A DNA stretch of 64,000 nucleotides from Mucilaginibacter glaciei (GTDB lineage Bacteria; Bacteroidota; Bacteroidia; Sphingobacteriales; Sphingobacteriaceae): the NCBI RefSeq assembly GCF_014773245.1, contig NZ_JACWMX010000003.1, forward strand, positions 186,001 to 250,000, read 5' to 3'. Positions within the stretch are counted from its first letter, which is position 1; each line of letters begins with the position of its first letter. The notes under the pieces were generated by a model. The model made no database searches and was not told where the DNA came from. It worked only from the letters and a program-made list of their open reading frames with translations. This document shows positions 37,376 through 45,528 of the stretch, piece after piece. Position numbers and translations under genes: made by a program.

Positions 37376-37474
37376 TCAGCAAATAAGGCTGCCAATTAGA
37401 TGGAACAATATTACCGCATAATGCACAAAGCAAATTATGGTGTAAATTAAGGGGGCTGTAAGTAATGATGTCAT
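37376..37474 (-). CDS. Possible 32-residue membrane peptide
   Basis: Starts MTSLLTAPLIYTIICFVHYA and continues with an almost wholly hydrophobic tail ending LIC; one transmembrane helix with very few charged residues. It opens at an ATG 3 codons into a TTTTG/AAAC-rich region. It is too short to be supported by composition, and T-rich non-coding sequence also yields such peptides, so this is tentative. Confidence 0.2.
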   Translation of the reverse strand: MTSLLTAPLIYTIICFVHYAVILFHLIGSLIC

Positions 37475-37637
37475 GATTGTGTTTAGTTTTAACACTACAA
37501 AATTGTATCAAAACCAGCCCCTCCGTTAGCGATATTAGGCGAGCAGCGGTAAATTGTCGGTAAAGGTATTCCGTAAGGGAGTAGACGGAGGTCATTTTTA
37601 ATAGCTACCAATATCTGTATCGGTGATCTCCCCAAAC

Positions 37638-37660
37638 TTTTAATGGTTTAACCATTAAAA
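37638..37660. promoter_or_regulatory. Perfect 11-bp-arm inverted repeat
   Basis: TTTTAATGGTT, one T, AACCATTAAAA. Symmetric size fits a dimeric DNA-binding protein; alternatively a weak terminator. It sits 392 bases upstream of the macroglobulin-like gene start and 252 bases beyond the TPR gene stop. Confidence 0.4.
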
Positions 37661-37886
37661 TACCGTTTGTAAATACACTTAAACATCAGCGTTTCAACAG
37701 CGTTAAAAAACATGCAAATGGGTTTACAAAGGTTTACATATATCGATAAAAAATTATGTTAAAAATTTGATAATCAAATAGATGTGAAAAGGGTGGGTTT
37801 ACACTTTTGCGGCCTTTTTAATGGGGTGTTTGATTTGTGAAAAAGGCGGTAAAATGCGCGGATAGGTTATTGTTTAAGAATTGCCC

Positions 37887-38528
37887 TTACTTCTGGTTGA
37901 CAGCGTTAGGATCGAGCTTATCTGTCAGCTTAAGATATTTCTGAGCGCTATCCTTTTGCATAACATAGCTGTAAGCAGCAGTTAACTGACCATATAAATT
38001 AGGGTTCTTAGGATCTAAGGCAATAGCTTTTTTTAAAGAATTAATAGCCAGGTCTAAATATTTCTTGTCCCTGGTTTCATAAAATACGTTACCGTAAGTT
38101 GTCGAAACATCTTGCCATAATTTGGCATCTTTACTATTGATTTTCAATGCTATTTCAAAGTAAGGGATAGACTGCTTAAATAGTTTCTGCATACCTAATA
38201 AATCGCCATAACCCCAATAAATTTGGTAATTGGTGCTATCTAAAAGCCAGGCCTGATTAAATCGCATCATTGCCGTATCCAACTTCTGCGACCTTAAATA
38301 TTGCCATCCTCGCATTACCATATGATCGGCACCTTGTTCTCTTTTCTTGTATTGTTTATCAACCAACGCTATAAAATCGTTGTCAAAAGCAATCTGTTCC
38401 TTGCATTTTTTTAAATTACTTAATTTACCATACATAGGCAATTTGTTGATGTTTTCCGGACAGTCTTGCGATTGTGCGCATCCGAAAAAAACAAGTAGAA
38501 TCGCTAATAATGGCAGGAGTCGTTTCAT
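37887..38528 (-). CDS. TPR-repeat lipoprotein
   Basis: 213 residues from the ATG at 38528 (MKRLLPLLAILLVFFGC, lipobox ending in Cys17); the frame runs six codons further upstream but that lacks a start of its own signal type. After a linker, tetratricopeptide-like helices: about 85-180 with WLLDSTNYQIYWGYGDLLGM and AIALDPKNPNLYGQLTAAYS (the canonical W/Y-G-A-Y-P pattern). Likely an envelope-anchored scaffold. Partner unknown; no other gene follows it. Confidence 0.82.
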   Translation of the reverse strand: MKRLLPLLAILLVFFGCAQSQDCPENINKLPMYGKLSNLKKCKEQIAFDNDFIALVDKQYKKREQGADHMVMRGWQYLRSQKLDTAMMRFNQAWLLDSTNYQIYWGYGDLLGMQKLFKQSIPYFEIALKINSKDAKLWQDVSTTYGNVFYETRDKKYLDLAINSLKKAIALDPKNPNLYGQLTAAYSYVMQKDSAQKYLKLTDKLDPNAVNQK

Positions 38529-38593
38529 AGATACAGTTTGAATCAATATAGTAATTACGCCTTATAATCGCTTAATATAATTTGATAACAAGT

Positions 38594-38629
38594 CAAAAAA
38601 AAGTCGGGCTTAACGTGTTAAGCCCGACT
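38594..38629 (-). terminator. Terminator of carA
   Basis: Perfect 13-base arms AGTCGGGCTTAAC (38602-38614) and GTTAAGCCCGACT (38617-38629), followed on the minus strand by eight T. It lies 29 bases past the carA stop. Confidence 0.85.
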
Positions 38630-38657
38630 AAATATATCGATATATGGCGAGCCGCCT

Positions 38658-39761
38658 TTATTTTTTCATCGAATTGATAAAATCATCAAACAAGTAACGG
38701 CTATCGTGCGGGCCGGGAGATGATTCCGGGTGGTACTGTACCGAGAAAGCTTTCTTATCCTTTACACGGATACCTTCTATCGATTGATCGTTCAGGTTCA
38801 CGTGTGTGATCTCTACTTTGTCAGATGCGCGTACAGCTTCCTGCACTACACCAAAGCCGTGATTTTGAGAGGTAACTTCGCAGTGGTTGATGATCACATT
38901 TTTAACGGGGTGGTTTAAACCGCGGTGGCCGTTAAACATCTTTTTTGTAGGGATATCATTAGCCAGGGCCAGTAACTGGTGGCCCAAACAAATACCGAAC
39001 AATGGTTTGTCGGCTTTTAATATTTCTTTTACGGTATCAATGGCATAAGGCATTGCAGACGGGTCGCCGGGGCCGTTAGAGATGAAATAGCCCGATGGGG
39101 AAAAGTCCTTCTCCATTTCTTCGAACGTTGTTTTTGCAGGATAAACCTTGGCAAATACATCGCGGTCGTCAAAGTTACGCAAGATGTTTTTCTTTACACC
39201 AAGGTCAAGCACAGCCACGCGGTAGGCGGCATCCTCGTTACCGAAAGTATATGTTTCTTTAGTTGATACTTGTGAAGAAAGTTCCAAACCGTCCATGTCA
39301 GGTGCTTCGGCCAGTTTGGCTTTCAGTTCGTCAATATCTAAGATCTCTGAAGAGATGATGGCATTCATAGCGCCCTTATCGCGGATATGACGAACCAGCT
39401 GGCGGGTGTCAATATCAGAGATACCCACAATATTTTGTTCCTGAAAGTAATCCTGGATAGATTCATTGGCCTGTTTACGGCTGTAGGCAATATTATAGTT
39501 TTTGCAAACCAATCCCGAAATCTGGATCTGGCCCGATTCTACTTCTTCGGTATTTATACCGTAGTTACCAATGTGTGCATTGGTAGCCACCATTATTTGC
39601 CCAAAGTATGAGGGATCTGTAAAAATTTCCTGGTAGCCGGTCATCCCGGTGTTAAAGCAGATCTCGCCGGTAGTGGTGCCTATTTTGCCCGCGGCTTTGC
39701 CATAAAAAGCGGTGCCATCGGCCAGTAACAATACTGCAGGTAGTTTGGTGAAATGATTCAT
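38658..39761 (-). CDS. carA: Carbamoyl phosphate synthase small subunit
   Basis: 367 residues. Glutaminase subunit supplying ammonia to CarB for carbamoyl phosphate, feeding arginine and pyrimidine synthesis. N-terminal domain (LADGTAFYGKAAGKIGTTTGEICFNTGMTGYQEIFTDPSY cut: LADGTAFYG, GMTGYQEIFTDPSY) and C-terminal class I amidotransferase with nucleophile Cys258 in FGICLGHQ and the HPE motif in QYHPESSPGPHDS. carB is not adjacent, so subunits are encoded apart here. A hairpin in its leader may act as an attenuator. Confidence 0.97.
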   Translation of the reverse strand: MNHFTKLPAVLLLADGTAFYGKAAGKIGTTTGEICFNTGMTGYQEIFTDPSYFGQIMVATNAHIGNYGINTEEVESGQIQISGLVCKNYNIAYSRKQANESIQDYFQEQNIVGISDIDTRQLVRHIRDKGAMNAIISSEILDIDELKAKLAEAPDMDGLELSSQVSTKETYTFGNEDAAYRVAVLDLGVKKNILRNFDDRDVFAKVYPAKTTFEEMEKDFSPSGYFISNGPGDPSAMPYAIDTVKEILKADKPLFGICLGHQLLALANDIPTKKMFNGHRGLNHPVKNVIINHCEVTSQNHGFGVVQEAVRASDKVEITHVNLNDQSIEGIRVKDKKAFSVQYHPESSPGPHDSRYLFDDFINSMKK

Positions 39762-39784
39762 TTTGCAAAAAAATTGAAAGGATT

Positions 39785-39829
39785 AAAAAACCGGTTTGCC
39801 TGTTGAAAGGCCCCGTGAAACAATACCGG
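39785..39829 (-). promoter_or_regulatory. Terminator-like hairpin in the carA leader (candidate attenuator)
   Basis: On the minus strand, CCGGT (39829-39825) pairs with ACCGG (39795-39791) around an inner GCCT/AGGC stem (39811-39808 with 39801-39798), followed at once by six T (39790-39785). It lies between the candidate promoter and the start codon, in a leader of about 100 bases, so it could prematurely stop transcription. The stem is modest and no leader peptide or alternative anti-terminator was worked out. Confidence 0.35.
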
Positions 39830-39863
39830 ATGGCGGAAGTGGATAACCTCTTTGTTCACGGCG

Positions 39864-39871
39864 CAAAAATA
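39864..39871 (-). promoter_or_regulatory. Candidate -7 element for carA
   Basis: TATTTTTG on the minus strand, perfect TAnnTTTG. Gives a leader of roughly 95-100 bases containing the hairpin above. Confidence 0.4.
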
Positions 39872-40347
39872 GGTTTTTATTTCTAATGGACGAAGCCAAA
39901 TTTTCAAAAAATACAGGCATACGACTGTCGAAAATATACTTAATTAAAGTCGGCGGGTGGTTAACTAACCTTTAATCGTTTTTCTTTGCCAAAAACGTAC
40001 CTTTTAGCAAGGCAATTCCCGCAAAAAAATACTTTAATATGTAAAAAGGGAAAAAAAGTTTTGATAAACTTACTTCGCGGGATGCGGTCGGTAAGTGTGC
40101 GTTTGCACCTAAAGCAGTGATGTTTGTTATTTGCCATGAGTATTAGGGTTTACTCATAAAGTAGTTTTGTAATAGGTTGGTATAAAGATAAATAATATTC
40201 CTAATAGTTTTACGCAGTGGTTAATATTTATTTTAATTATTGTTTGAAAGGTGGTATTGTTTACCTGTTGTTAACCCTGAGTTGATGTATTGCTTTTTAC
40301 GGTCCATACAAAATAAGGCGTGGCTAACTTAAAGTGTAATTAGTTTT
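39872..40347. other. Gene-free divergent region carA / panB
   Basis: 476 AT-rich bases. Only a short hairpin was noticed, ATGAGTA-TTAGGGTT-TACTCAT (40136-40157). No ORF of note, no recognised riboswitch, nothing repeated elsewhere in the window. Confidence 0.5.
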
Positions 40348-40355
40348 TACATTTG
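40348..40355 (+). promoter_or_regulatory. Candidate -7 element for panB
   Basis: TACATTTG, perfect TAnnTTTG, 31 bases before the panB ATG. Confidence 0.5.
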
Positions 40356-40385
40356 CGTACGTTTAGGCGTTAACCATCAAAAGCC

Positions 40386-41201
40386 ATGTCGGTAAATAAA
40401 GAAGTAAAGAGGATTACCACGCATATATTGCAGGAAATGAAAAACCGTGGTGAAAAAATTGCCATGCTAACGGCGTACGATTATTCGATGGCTGCCATTG
40501 TAGATAACGCCGGGATGGATATCATACTGGTGGGCGATTCGGCGTCTAACGTGATGGCCGGTCATGAAACCACACTGCCCATCACGCTCGATCAGATGAT
40601 CTACCATGCGTCGTCGGTAGTACGTGCTGCAAAAAGGGCATTGGTAGTAGTTGATCTTCCCTTTGGTTCTTACCAGGGCAATTCTAAAGAAGCTTTGTCA
40701 TCGGCTATCCGGATCATGAAAGAATCGGGCGCGCATGCGGTAAAACTGGAAGGCGGTGTTGAAATAGCCGAATCCATCAGCCGGATCTTAACTGCAGGCA
40801 TTCCCGTAATGGGCCACCTGGGTTTAACGCCGCAGTCTATCTATAAATTCGGTACCTATACGGTTAGGGCTAAAGAGGAGGCCGAAGCCACTAAATTGAA
40901 GGAAGACGCTTTAAAATTACAGGAACTGGGTTGCTTTGGCGTAGTGTTAGAAAAAATACCCGCTAAACTGGCTAAACAAGTAACAGAAAGTTTAATTATA
41001 CCAACCATAGGCATTGGCGCCGGACAGAATTGCGACGGGCAGGTTTTGGTTGTACACGATATGCTGGGTATTAATAAAGGCTTTAAACCCCGTTTTTTAC
41101 GCCAGTACAGTAATCTGTTTGATGTGATGAACGATGCCATCCAAACTTATGTAGGCGATGTGAAAGCCAAAAGCTTCCCTAACGAGAAAGAGGGGTATTG
41201 A
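40386..41201 (+). CDS. panB: 3-methyl-2-oxobutanoate hydroxymethyltransferase
   Basis: 271 residues. Adds a hydroxymethyl group from 5,10-methylene-tetrahydrofolate to alpha-ketoisovalerate, the first committed step to pantothenate and coenzyme A. Seen motifs: [19 protein letters not shown], the metal-binding [26 protein letters not shown], and [15 protein letters not shown] with the terminal DMLG. Length and order normal. Other pan genes are not adjacent. Followed after 27 bases by a lipocalin-like gene. Confidence 0.97.
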   Translation: MSVNKEVKRITTHILQEMKNRGEKIAMLTAYDYSMAAIVDNAGMDIILVGDSASNVMAGHETTLPITLDQMIYHASSVVRAAKRALVVVDLPFGSYQGNSKEALSSAIRIMKESGAHAVKLEGGVEIAESISRILTAGIPVMGHLGLTPQSIYKFGTYTVRAKEEAEATKLKEDALKLQELGCFGVVLEKIPAKLAKQVTESLIIPTIGIGAGQNCDGQVLVVHDMLGINKGFKPRFLRQYSNLFDVMNDAIQTYVGDVKAKSFPNEKEGY

Positions 41202-41228
41202 TTGTGGTAAACAACAAAGTCATTTAGT

Positions 41229-41981
41229 ATGCTAAAAAAACTACTCGTTTCTACCTTTTTTATTTTTTTACTTACAAACACTTACGCACAACATCACACC
41301 CGGAAGGATCTTGTAGGGCAGTGGAAGGTTTATTATAAAGTTGCAAACCGAAATTATTGCATTGTATTTTCAAATGATTCGACACTGAAAACCGTATCAC
41401 AAAATGGGATGATACTTAATACCAATTATAAAACCTGGAGTTTTGAAGATAATACGTCTGTATTATATTCTCATTTAGAAAGCAACAGAGATTCATCCGC
41501 AAGCATCATCAGATTTTTAAATGATAGCACTCTTTTAAGGGTTAACAAGAAAAAAATGCCGGTAAAGATTGACACGAACGATCATAATATATTGGTTTAT
41601 CACAAAGTGAAAAATCCGCAATCATTGCATTTGCCGACTAAGGAAGACCTGATAGGCGATTGGTATATGAATTTCAAAAAGATAACAGGCAATCACCTTA
41701 TTTTTGTTGATGACCAAAACGTGACGTTTACTTATGAAGATGGTACCAAAAAAGAGGCAACTTATATAGTTGACTTTACAAAAAAACCCTTTCAGATCGA
41801 TTTTATGTATAAAGGCACATTAAATAAAAAAGAAGCTATCCTATGGTTTACAGGTGATGATGATATCCTCATCGCCGGTCTGGCTAAAATTAAACGCCCT
41901 GAGCGTTTTACTACCTTTGGTGATAACAGGCATTTTGTAAAAGAACCCCTGGCTAAACGTTTAATTGCGCAGGGGAAATAA
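41229..41981 (+). CDS. Secreted lipocalin-like protein, internally duplicated
   Basis: 250 residues. Signal peptide MLKKLLVSTFFIFLLTNTYA. Two related beta-rich halves: first DLVGQWKVYYKVANR (about 29-43), second DLIGDWYMNFKKITG (about 140-154), each followed by strands with a charged-aromatic pattern, like the lipocalin-like domains common in this phylum. No catalytic residues. Presumed periplasmic ligand binder; ligand unknown. Lies between panB and the RluA-type gene, 8 bases before the latter, so cotranscription is likely. Confidence 0.75.
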   Translation: MLKKLLVSTFFIFLLTNTYAQHHTRKDLVGQWKVYYKVANRNYCIVFSNDSTLKTVSQNGMILNTNYKTWSFEDNTSVLYSHLESNRDSSASIIRFLNDSTLLRVNKKKMPVKIDTNDHNILVYHKVKNPQSLHLPTKEDLIGDWYMNFKKITGNHLIFVDDQNVTFTYEDGTKKEATYIVDFTKKPFQIDFMYKGTLNKKEAILWFTGDDDILIAGLAKIKRPERFTTFGDNRHFVKEPLAKRLIAQGK

Positions 41982-41989
41982 TAACTCAA

Positions 41990-42712
41990 ATGGCAAGACC
42001 CGAACATAATTATACCAGCCTGGATATTACCGATAAGGACGTTTTGTATGAAGACAACCACCTGATAGCGGTAAACAAACGCGCAGGCGACATTGTACAG
42101 GTAGATGATACCGGCGATGAATCGTTAGATGATAAGGTAAAAAAATACATTGCTAAAAAATACAGCAAACCTAACGGTGCTTTTTTAGGGGTAGTTCATC
42201 GGTTAGACAGGCCCGTTAGCGGCGTGATACTATTTGCTAAAACCAGCAAGGCATTAGAACGCATTAATAAACTGTTTAAAGGCCGCGAGATGCACAAAAC
42301 CTATTATGCCATTGTGCGCAAACGCCCGTACCCCGAAGCCGGCAACCTGGTGCATTACCTGATCAAAAACCCTCAAAAGAATGTAACCAAGGCGCATGAT
42401 AAAGAAGTAGCAGGCAGCCTGCGTTCCGAATTAAATTATAAACTGGTTGGCGAACTTGATGGTTATTATGTAATAGAAGTTGACCCGATAACCGGCCGGC
42501 CGCACCAGATACGCGTGCAGCTATCCACCCTCGGTTGCCCCATTGTTGGCGATAATAAGTATGGCTACCCCCGCGGCAGCCTGCGCAAGAGCATTTGCCT
42601 GCATGCCCGCCGCCTGCAGTTTGAACACCCTGTAAAACACGAGCAGATATTAATAGTAGCACCCTTACCTAAAGACGGCTTTTGGGAAAAATTTGAGGGG
42701 CTGGTGAGGTAG
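41990..42712 (+). CDS. RluA-family pseudouridine synthase
   Basis: 240 residues. Catalytic domain with the family's conserved Asp in VHRLDRPVSGVILFAK (the motif HRLDxxTSG), then MHKTYYAIVRKRPYP and the C-terminal ITGRPHQIRVQLSTLGCPIVGDNKYGYP. No S4 domain visible, so it is an RluA-like rather than RluC/D-like member. Target uridine (rRNA or tRNA) cannot be told from sequence. Confidence 0.9.
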   Translation: MARPEHNYTSLDITDKDVLYEDNHLIAVNKRAGDIVQVDDTGDESLDDKVKKYIAKKYSKPNGAFLGVVHRLDRPVSGVILFAKTSKALERINKLFKGREMHKTYYAIVRKRPYPEAGNLVHYLIKNPQKNVTKAHDKEVAGSLRSELNYKLVGELDGYYVIEVDPITGRPHQIRVQLSTLGCPIVGDNKYGYPRGSLRKSICLHARRLQFEHPVKHEQILIVAPLPKDGFWEKFEGLVR

Positions 42713-42776
42713 GCACCAGGAATCATGATTTAAGAAACTCAAAATCAAGATTAGTAATTTGAGTTGCCTTTAATAA

Positions 42777-43763
42777 TCACATCGCCAAAACTTCATTCCA
42801 GATCTTTTCATTTACCAACACTCCTTCCTTTAAATTTCGCTCGCGGGTGCGCAGCATGTTTTCGCCGGGATAAAGGATCTCGCTGCCAGCTTCAGTAGTA
42901 CTCGTTTTTGTATAATCCAATATCTCCTGTATAAGTGAAACGTTTTTTTCATTATCCGTTTTTAGGGCGATGAATACCTGTGAAACCCCAGTTTCCTTTT
43001 TGCCTGATTGCGTAATGGCTGCGGTTGATTGCCCGCCGCTTAATAATGTAGCCAGCAGGTCGAGTACCAAAGATAAGCCTGAGCCCTTCCAAAACCCTAT
43101 GGGCAATGCGCGTTTTGTTTCTAATATTTCGGTTGCATCGGTAGTTAATTTGCCCTCGCTATCGTAGCCGCCGGGCACAGGCAGCGGTTTGCCGGAGCTA
43201 TCGTATTGGTAAAGCTTACCAAAAGAGTACTGGCTAATGGCCATATCTAAAACCACGTGCCCGCCAGTTTTTGGGATGGCAATAATCAAAGGGTTGTTGC
43301 CCAGCCGGGACTCGGTGCCGCCCCAGGGCGGTACATTGGCAATGGTATTTGTAAAACAAATGCCTATATAACCGACACCGGCAGCTTGCAAGCCATAGGT
43401 GCCGCCACGCATCCAATGGTTGGTGTTTTTAATGGCCACGCAGCCTATGCCGCTGCTATTTGCCAGTTCAATAGCCCTATCCATACAAAAGGTTGCATTA
43501 AGCATTCCGGGGCCAAGTTTACCGTCCCACTGTTCAACAGCGCCTAAACTGTTAACCAATATGGGTTCAGCCTCCTGATCGATCAGGCCCTCTTTGACAT
43601 ACTGCACAAAAACCGGGAAACGGTTTAAACCGTGGCTTTGTACGCCATCGCGGCTGTTGTCCGCAAAAATGCCGGCGCAGGTGTCGGCTTTTTTTTCTGT
43701 AAAATTTAAGGATGAAAGAATCCGTTTAAACTCCGCTTTCAATTGGTAGTAGGGAATGCGCAT
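42777..43763 (-). CDS. Ldh-family oxidoreductase (malate/L-lactate or 2,3-diketogulonate reductase type)
   Basis: 328 residues, NAD(P)-dependent reductase of the Ldh_2 fold, YiaK-like. Conserved SHGLNRFPVFV with catalytic His, KNTNHWMRGGTYG, CFTNTIANVPPWGG, LGNNPLIIAIP, and DMAISQYSFGKL. The start ATG at 43763 is followed upstream by two perfect -7 matches on the minus strand (43768-43775 and 43784-43791). Substrate could be an ureidoglycolate, malate, lactate or diketogulonate-type acid; not decidable. Monocistronic. Confidence 0.87.
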   Translation of the reverse strand: MRIPYYQLKAEFKRILSSLNFTEKKADTCAGIFADNSRDGVQSHGLNRFPVFVQYVKEGLIDQEAEPILVNSLGAVEQWDGKLGPGMLNATFCMDRAIELANSSGIGCVAIKNTNHWMRGGTYGLQAAGVGYIGICFTNTIANVPPWGGTESRLGNNPLIIAIPKTGGHVVLDMAISQYSFGKLYQYDSSGKPLPVPGGYDSEGKLTTDATEILETKRALPIGFWKGSGLSLVLDLLATLLSGGQSTAAITQSGKKETGVSQVFIALKTDNEKNVSLIQEILDYTKTSTTEAGSEILYPGENMLRTRERNLKEGVLVNEKIWNEVLAM

Positions 43764-43767
43764 ATTA

Positions 43768-43791
43768 CAAATATAACAGGCTGCAAAAATA
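43768..43791 (-). promoter_or_regulatory. Two candidate -7 elements for the Ldh-family gene
   Basis: TATATTTG (43775-43768) and TATTTTTG (43791-43784) on the minus strand, both perfect TAnnTTTG. The nearer one is 4 bases before the ATG, so the farther is more likely to be used. Confidence 0.4.
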
Positions 43792-43844
43792 TAAAGCTAT
43801 ATAAACAGTTATACTTAAGCAATGGTTTAAATTGTGTTATTAAC

Positions 43845-43852
43845 TATCTTTG
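43845..43852 (+). promoter_or_regulatory. Candidate -7 element for the 43861 lipoprotein gene
   Basis: TATCTTTG, perfect match, only 8 bases before the ATG, so a very short leader. Confidence 0.45.
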
Positions 43853-43860
43853 AAGCTTAA

Positions 43861-44367
43861 ATGAAGAATAAGACTTTATACTTTTTATTGACCGGGGTAA
43901 TCGCCATAAGCTTTTTCATTAATTCCTGCAAAAAGGAAGATCAAAGCAATATCCCTAACCTGCTCACTACAGGGGTATGGCAACTGGCCACGTTAACTGT
44001 TGACCATTATGTTGGCGACTCCAAAATATCAACAGATACGCTTAATACCAAATGTGATACTACCCAGGTACTCGTTTTTAATAAAGATAATACGCTTACT
44101 TACACCAATTTCGATTGTAGAATACAGCCAACAGCAAAAGGGAATTATTCCATTACGAGTAACCGCTTGTATTTAAACTCAAATATTACTGTACAGGATA
44201 ACACGACTGCGGGTAAATCGCAACCGTTTTTAAGCGTACAGTTTGTAAACTTAGGGCAATTTTCATTAGTGTTTAATACCGGCGATCTGCAAACTTATTA
44301 TACAGCTGCGCAGGTGCGTACCATAAAGCGTTATGGCTTTATCAGGCAAAGAACAACTTCTAAATAA
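43861..44367 (+). CDS. Lipocalin-like lipoprotein
   Basis: 168 residues. Lipoprotein signal MKNKTLYFLLTGVIAISFFI then NSC, lipobox-type Cys23 followed by KKED. The mature part is a beta-rich domain beginning LLTTGVWQLATLTVDHYVGD, with paired strands and a Tyr/Asn-rich middle, resembling lipocalin-like DUFs of this phylum. Function unknown. Located just before purN (48 bases). Confidence 0.75.
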   Translation: MKNKTLYFLLTGVIAISFFINSCKKEDQSNIPNLLTTGVWQLATLTVDHYVGDSKISTDTLNTKCDTTQVLVFNKDNTLTYTNFDCRIQPTAKGNYSITSNRLYLNSNITVQDNTTAGKSQPFLSVQFVNLGQFSLVFNTGDLQTYYTAAQVRTIKRYGFIRQRTTSK

Positions 44368-44415
44368 AAAGCAGGTTATTTTTTATAATTTGCAATACAA
44401 AATCTATCCGTCGTT

Positions 44416-44994
44416 TTGAAAAAAAGAATAGCCATTTTCGCTTCAGGGTCAGGGTCAAATGCTCAAAAGATAATGGAGCATTTCAAAAAAAATTCAGATG
44501 CCGAAGTTGTACTGATCCTTACCAATAACCCGCAGGCTTACGTTTTACAACGCGCCGATAACTTTGAGATCCCGTCGCACATATTTTCCAGGCACGAATT
44601 TTACGAAACTGATGATGTGATCAGCTTGCTTAAAAACTTACAGGTAGACCTTATTGTATTAGCCGGATTTTTGTGGCTGGTACCTCAAAGCCTTTTAAAA
44701 GCATTTCCTAATAAGATCATTAACCTGCACCCCGCATTGCTGCCTAAGTTTGGCGGTAAGGGTATGTATGGCGATAATGTGCACAAAGCAGTTTTAGCCG
44801 CAGGAGAAGAAGAGTCGGGCATTACGATCCACTTTGCCGATGCCGAATTTGACGAAGGCGAGATCATCCATCAGTCGCGTTTTAAGATTGAGCCCGGCGA
44901 TAACCTGGAGATGGTAAAATTTAAAGGCCAGCAGTTAGAGCATCAACACTTCCCGAAAGTTATTGAGGGGTTGTTAAAGAAGATGAGGTCATAG
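44416..44994 (+). CDS. purN: Phosphoribosylglycinamide formyltransferase
   Basis: 192 residues; formylates GAR in purine synthesis using 10-formyl-tetrahydrofolate. N-terminal IAIFASGSGSNAQKIMEHF; catalytic region NLHPALLPKFGGKGMYG with the conserved Asn-x-His; and SGITIHFADAEFDEGEIIHQ with the conserved acid. The start is TTG at 44416: no in-frame ATG precedes the family-conserved N-terminus, and KKRIAIFAS is how family members begin. Length is a little short of E. coli PurN, normal for the family. Followed by repeats and a four-helix gene, then purH. Confidence 0.95.
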   Translation: MKKRIAIFASGSGSNAQKIMEHFKKNSDAEVVLILTNNPQAYVLQRADNFEIPSHIFSRHEFYETDDVISLLKNLQVDLIVLAGFLWLVPQSLLKAFPNKIINLHPALLPKFGGKGMYGDNVHKAVLAAGEEESGITIHFADAEFDEGEIIHQSRFKIEPGDNLEMVKFKGQQLEHQHFPKVIEGLLKKMRS

Positions 44995-45023
44995 AGATTA
45001 GCGGTCGGAGGTTAGAGATTAGT
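44991..45023. repeat. AGAGATTAG-type repeat, left copy flanking the four-helix gene
   Basis: Three words of the type AGAGATTAG / GGAGGTTAG. An inverted counterpart is at 45461-45498; within these, 18-base segments GGAGGTTAGAGATTAGTT and its relative match at 16 positions in opposite orientation, flanking the gene between. Confidence 0.55.
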
Positions 45024-45042
45024 TGAAAATTAAATAACCTAC

Positions 45043-45411
45043 ATGGGTAGTTTTATGGATTTAGAAGTTTGGAAAAAGTCCAGAATTCTGAGAAACAATA
45101 TTTCTGAAATAATAAAAGCATTCCCGCCCGAAGAAAAGTATCGTCTTACCGATCAAATTATCAGTTCGTCCAGATCTATTGGAAATAACATCGCTGAAGG
45201 CCATGGACGCTTTCATTATTTAGATGCATCGAAATTTTTGATTATCGCCCGTGGGTCAGCTGTAGAAACGATTGACCATTTGATTATTGCATTGGATAAC
45301 TCTTTTATTAAAAAGGAGGATTTTGAGCAGTTGAAGCATGATTGTGAGGAATGTTCTAAGATGATAAACGGTTACATAGCTTACTTAAAAAAGCAAGCAA
45401 AAGCAGCCTAA
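45043..45411 (+). CDS. Four-helix bundle protein (23S rRNA intervening-sequence family)
   Basis: 122 residues. Start MGSFMDLEVWKKSRILRNNI, core LTDQIISSSRSIGNNIAEGHGR (split as LTDQIISSSRSIG and NNIAEGHGR) and FLIIARGSAVETIDHLIIAL match the S23/four-helix bundle family. Relatives are encoded inside intervening sequences of 23S rRNA genes or stand free; function unknown. Here it stands free between purN and purH, with inverted repeats at both sides. Confidence 0.85.
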   Translation: MGSFMDLEVWKKSRILRNNISEIIKAFPPEEKYRLTDQIISSSRSIGNNIAEGHGRFHYLDASKFLIIARGSAVETIDHLIIALDNSFIKKEDFEQLKHDCEECSKMINGYIAYLKKQAKAA

Positions 45412-45460
45412 CGGCACATTATTTTGCCATCGTTGTGGTTTTAAACTAATTCGTTAAAAA

Positions 45461-45498
45461 AACTAGTCTCTAACCTCTAATCTCTAATCCCTAATCCC
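45461..45498. repeat. CTAATCTCT-type repeat, right (inverted) copy
   Basis: Inverted relative of 44991-45023, made of CTCTAACCT / CTAATCTCT / CTAATCCCT words, running straight into the purH promoter. Confidence 0.55.
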
Positions 45499-45506
45499 TA
45501 CCTTTG
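45499..45506 (+). promoter_or_regulatory. Candidate -7 element for purH
   Basis: TACCTTTG, perfect TAnnTTTG, 22 bases before the purH ATG. Placed at the edge of the repeat, so the repeat supplies its upstream region. Confidence 0.55.
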
Positions 45507-45528
45507 CGGCTCAAAAAACGCATCACAA

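Larger units (their letters stand above)
37247..37886. other. Gene-poor 640-base spacer with palindromes and a possible tiny ORF
   Basis: Between the macroglobulin-like gene start and the TPR lipoprotein end. Seen: a perfect inverted repeat with 11-base arms TTTTAATGGTT and AACCATTAAAA around one T (37638-37660), a 15-base palindrome ATTTGATAATCAAAT (37765-37779), and a 32-codon minus-strand ORF at 37376-37474. An 80-codon frame (37353-37595, minus) overlaps the tiny one in another phase; neither has clear support. I see no recognisable gene. Confidence 0.5.

Noticed and set aside
37353..37595. 80-codon minus-strand frame in the 37 kb spacer
   Set aside because: No signal, domain or start context, and a second frame overlaps it; treated as non-coding pending evidence.
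39872..40347. Riboswitch upstream of panB or carA
   Set aside because: No conserved riboswitch motif recognised in the spacer; only a short hairpin and the terminator-like stem described for the carA leader.
45043..45411. 23S rRNA intervening sequence
   Set aside because: The gene family matches, but there is no rRNA gene in the window.
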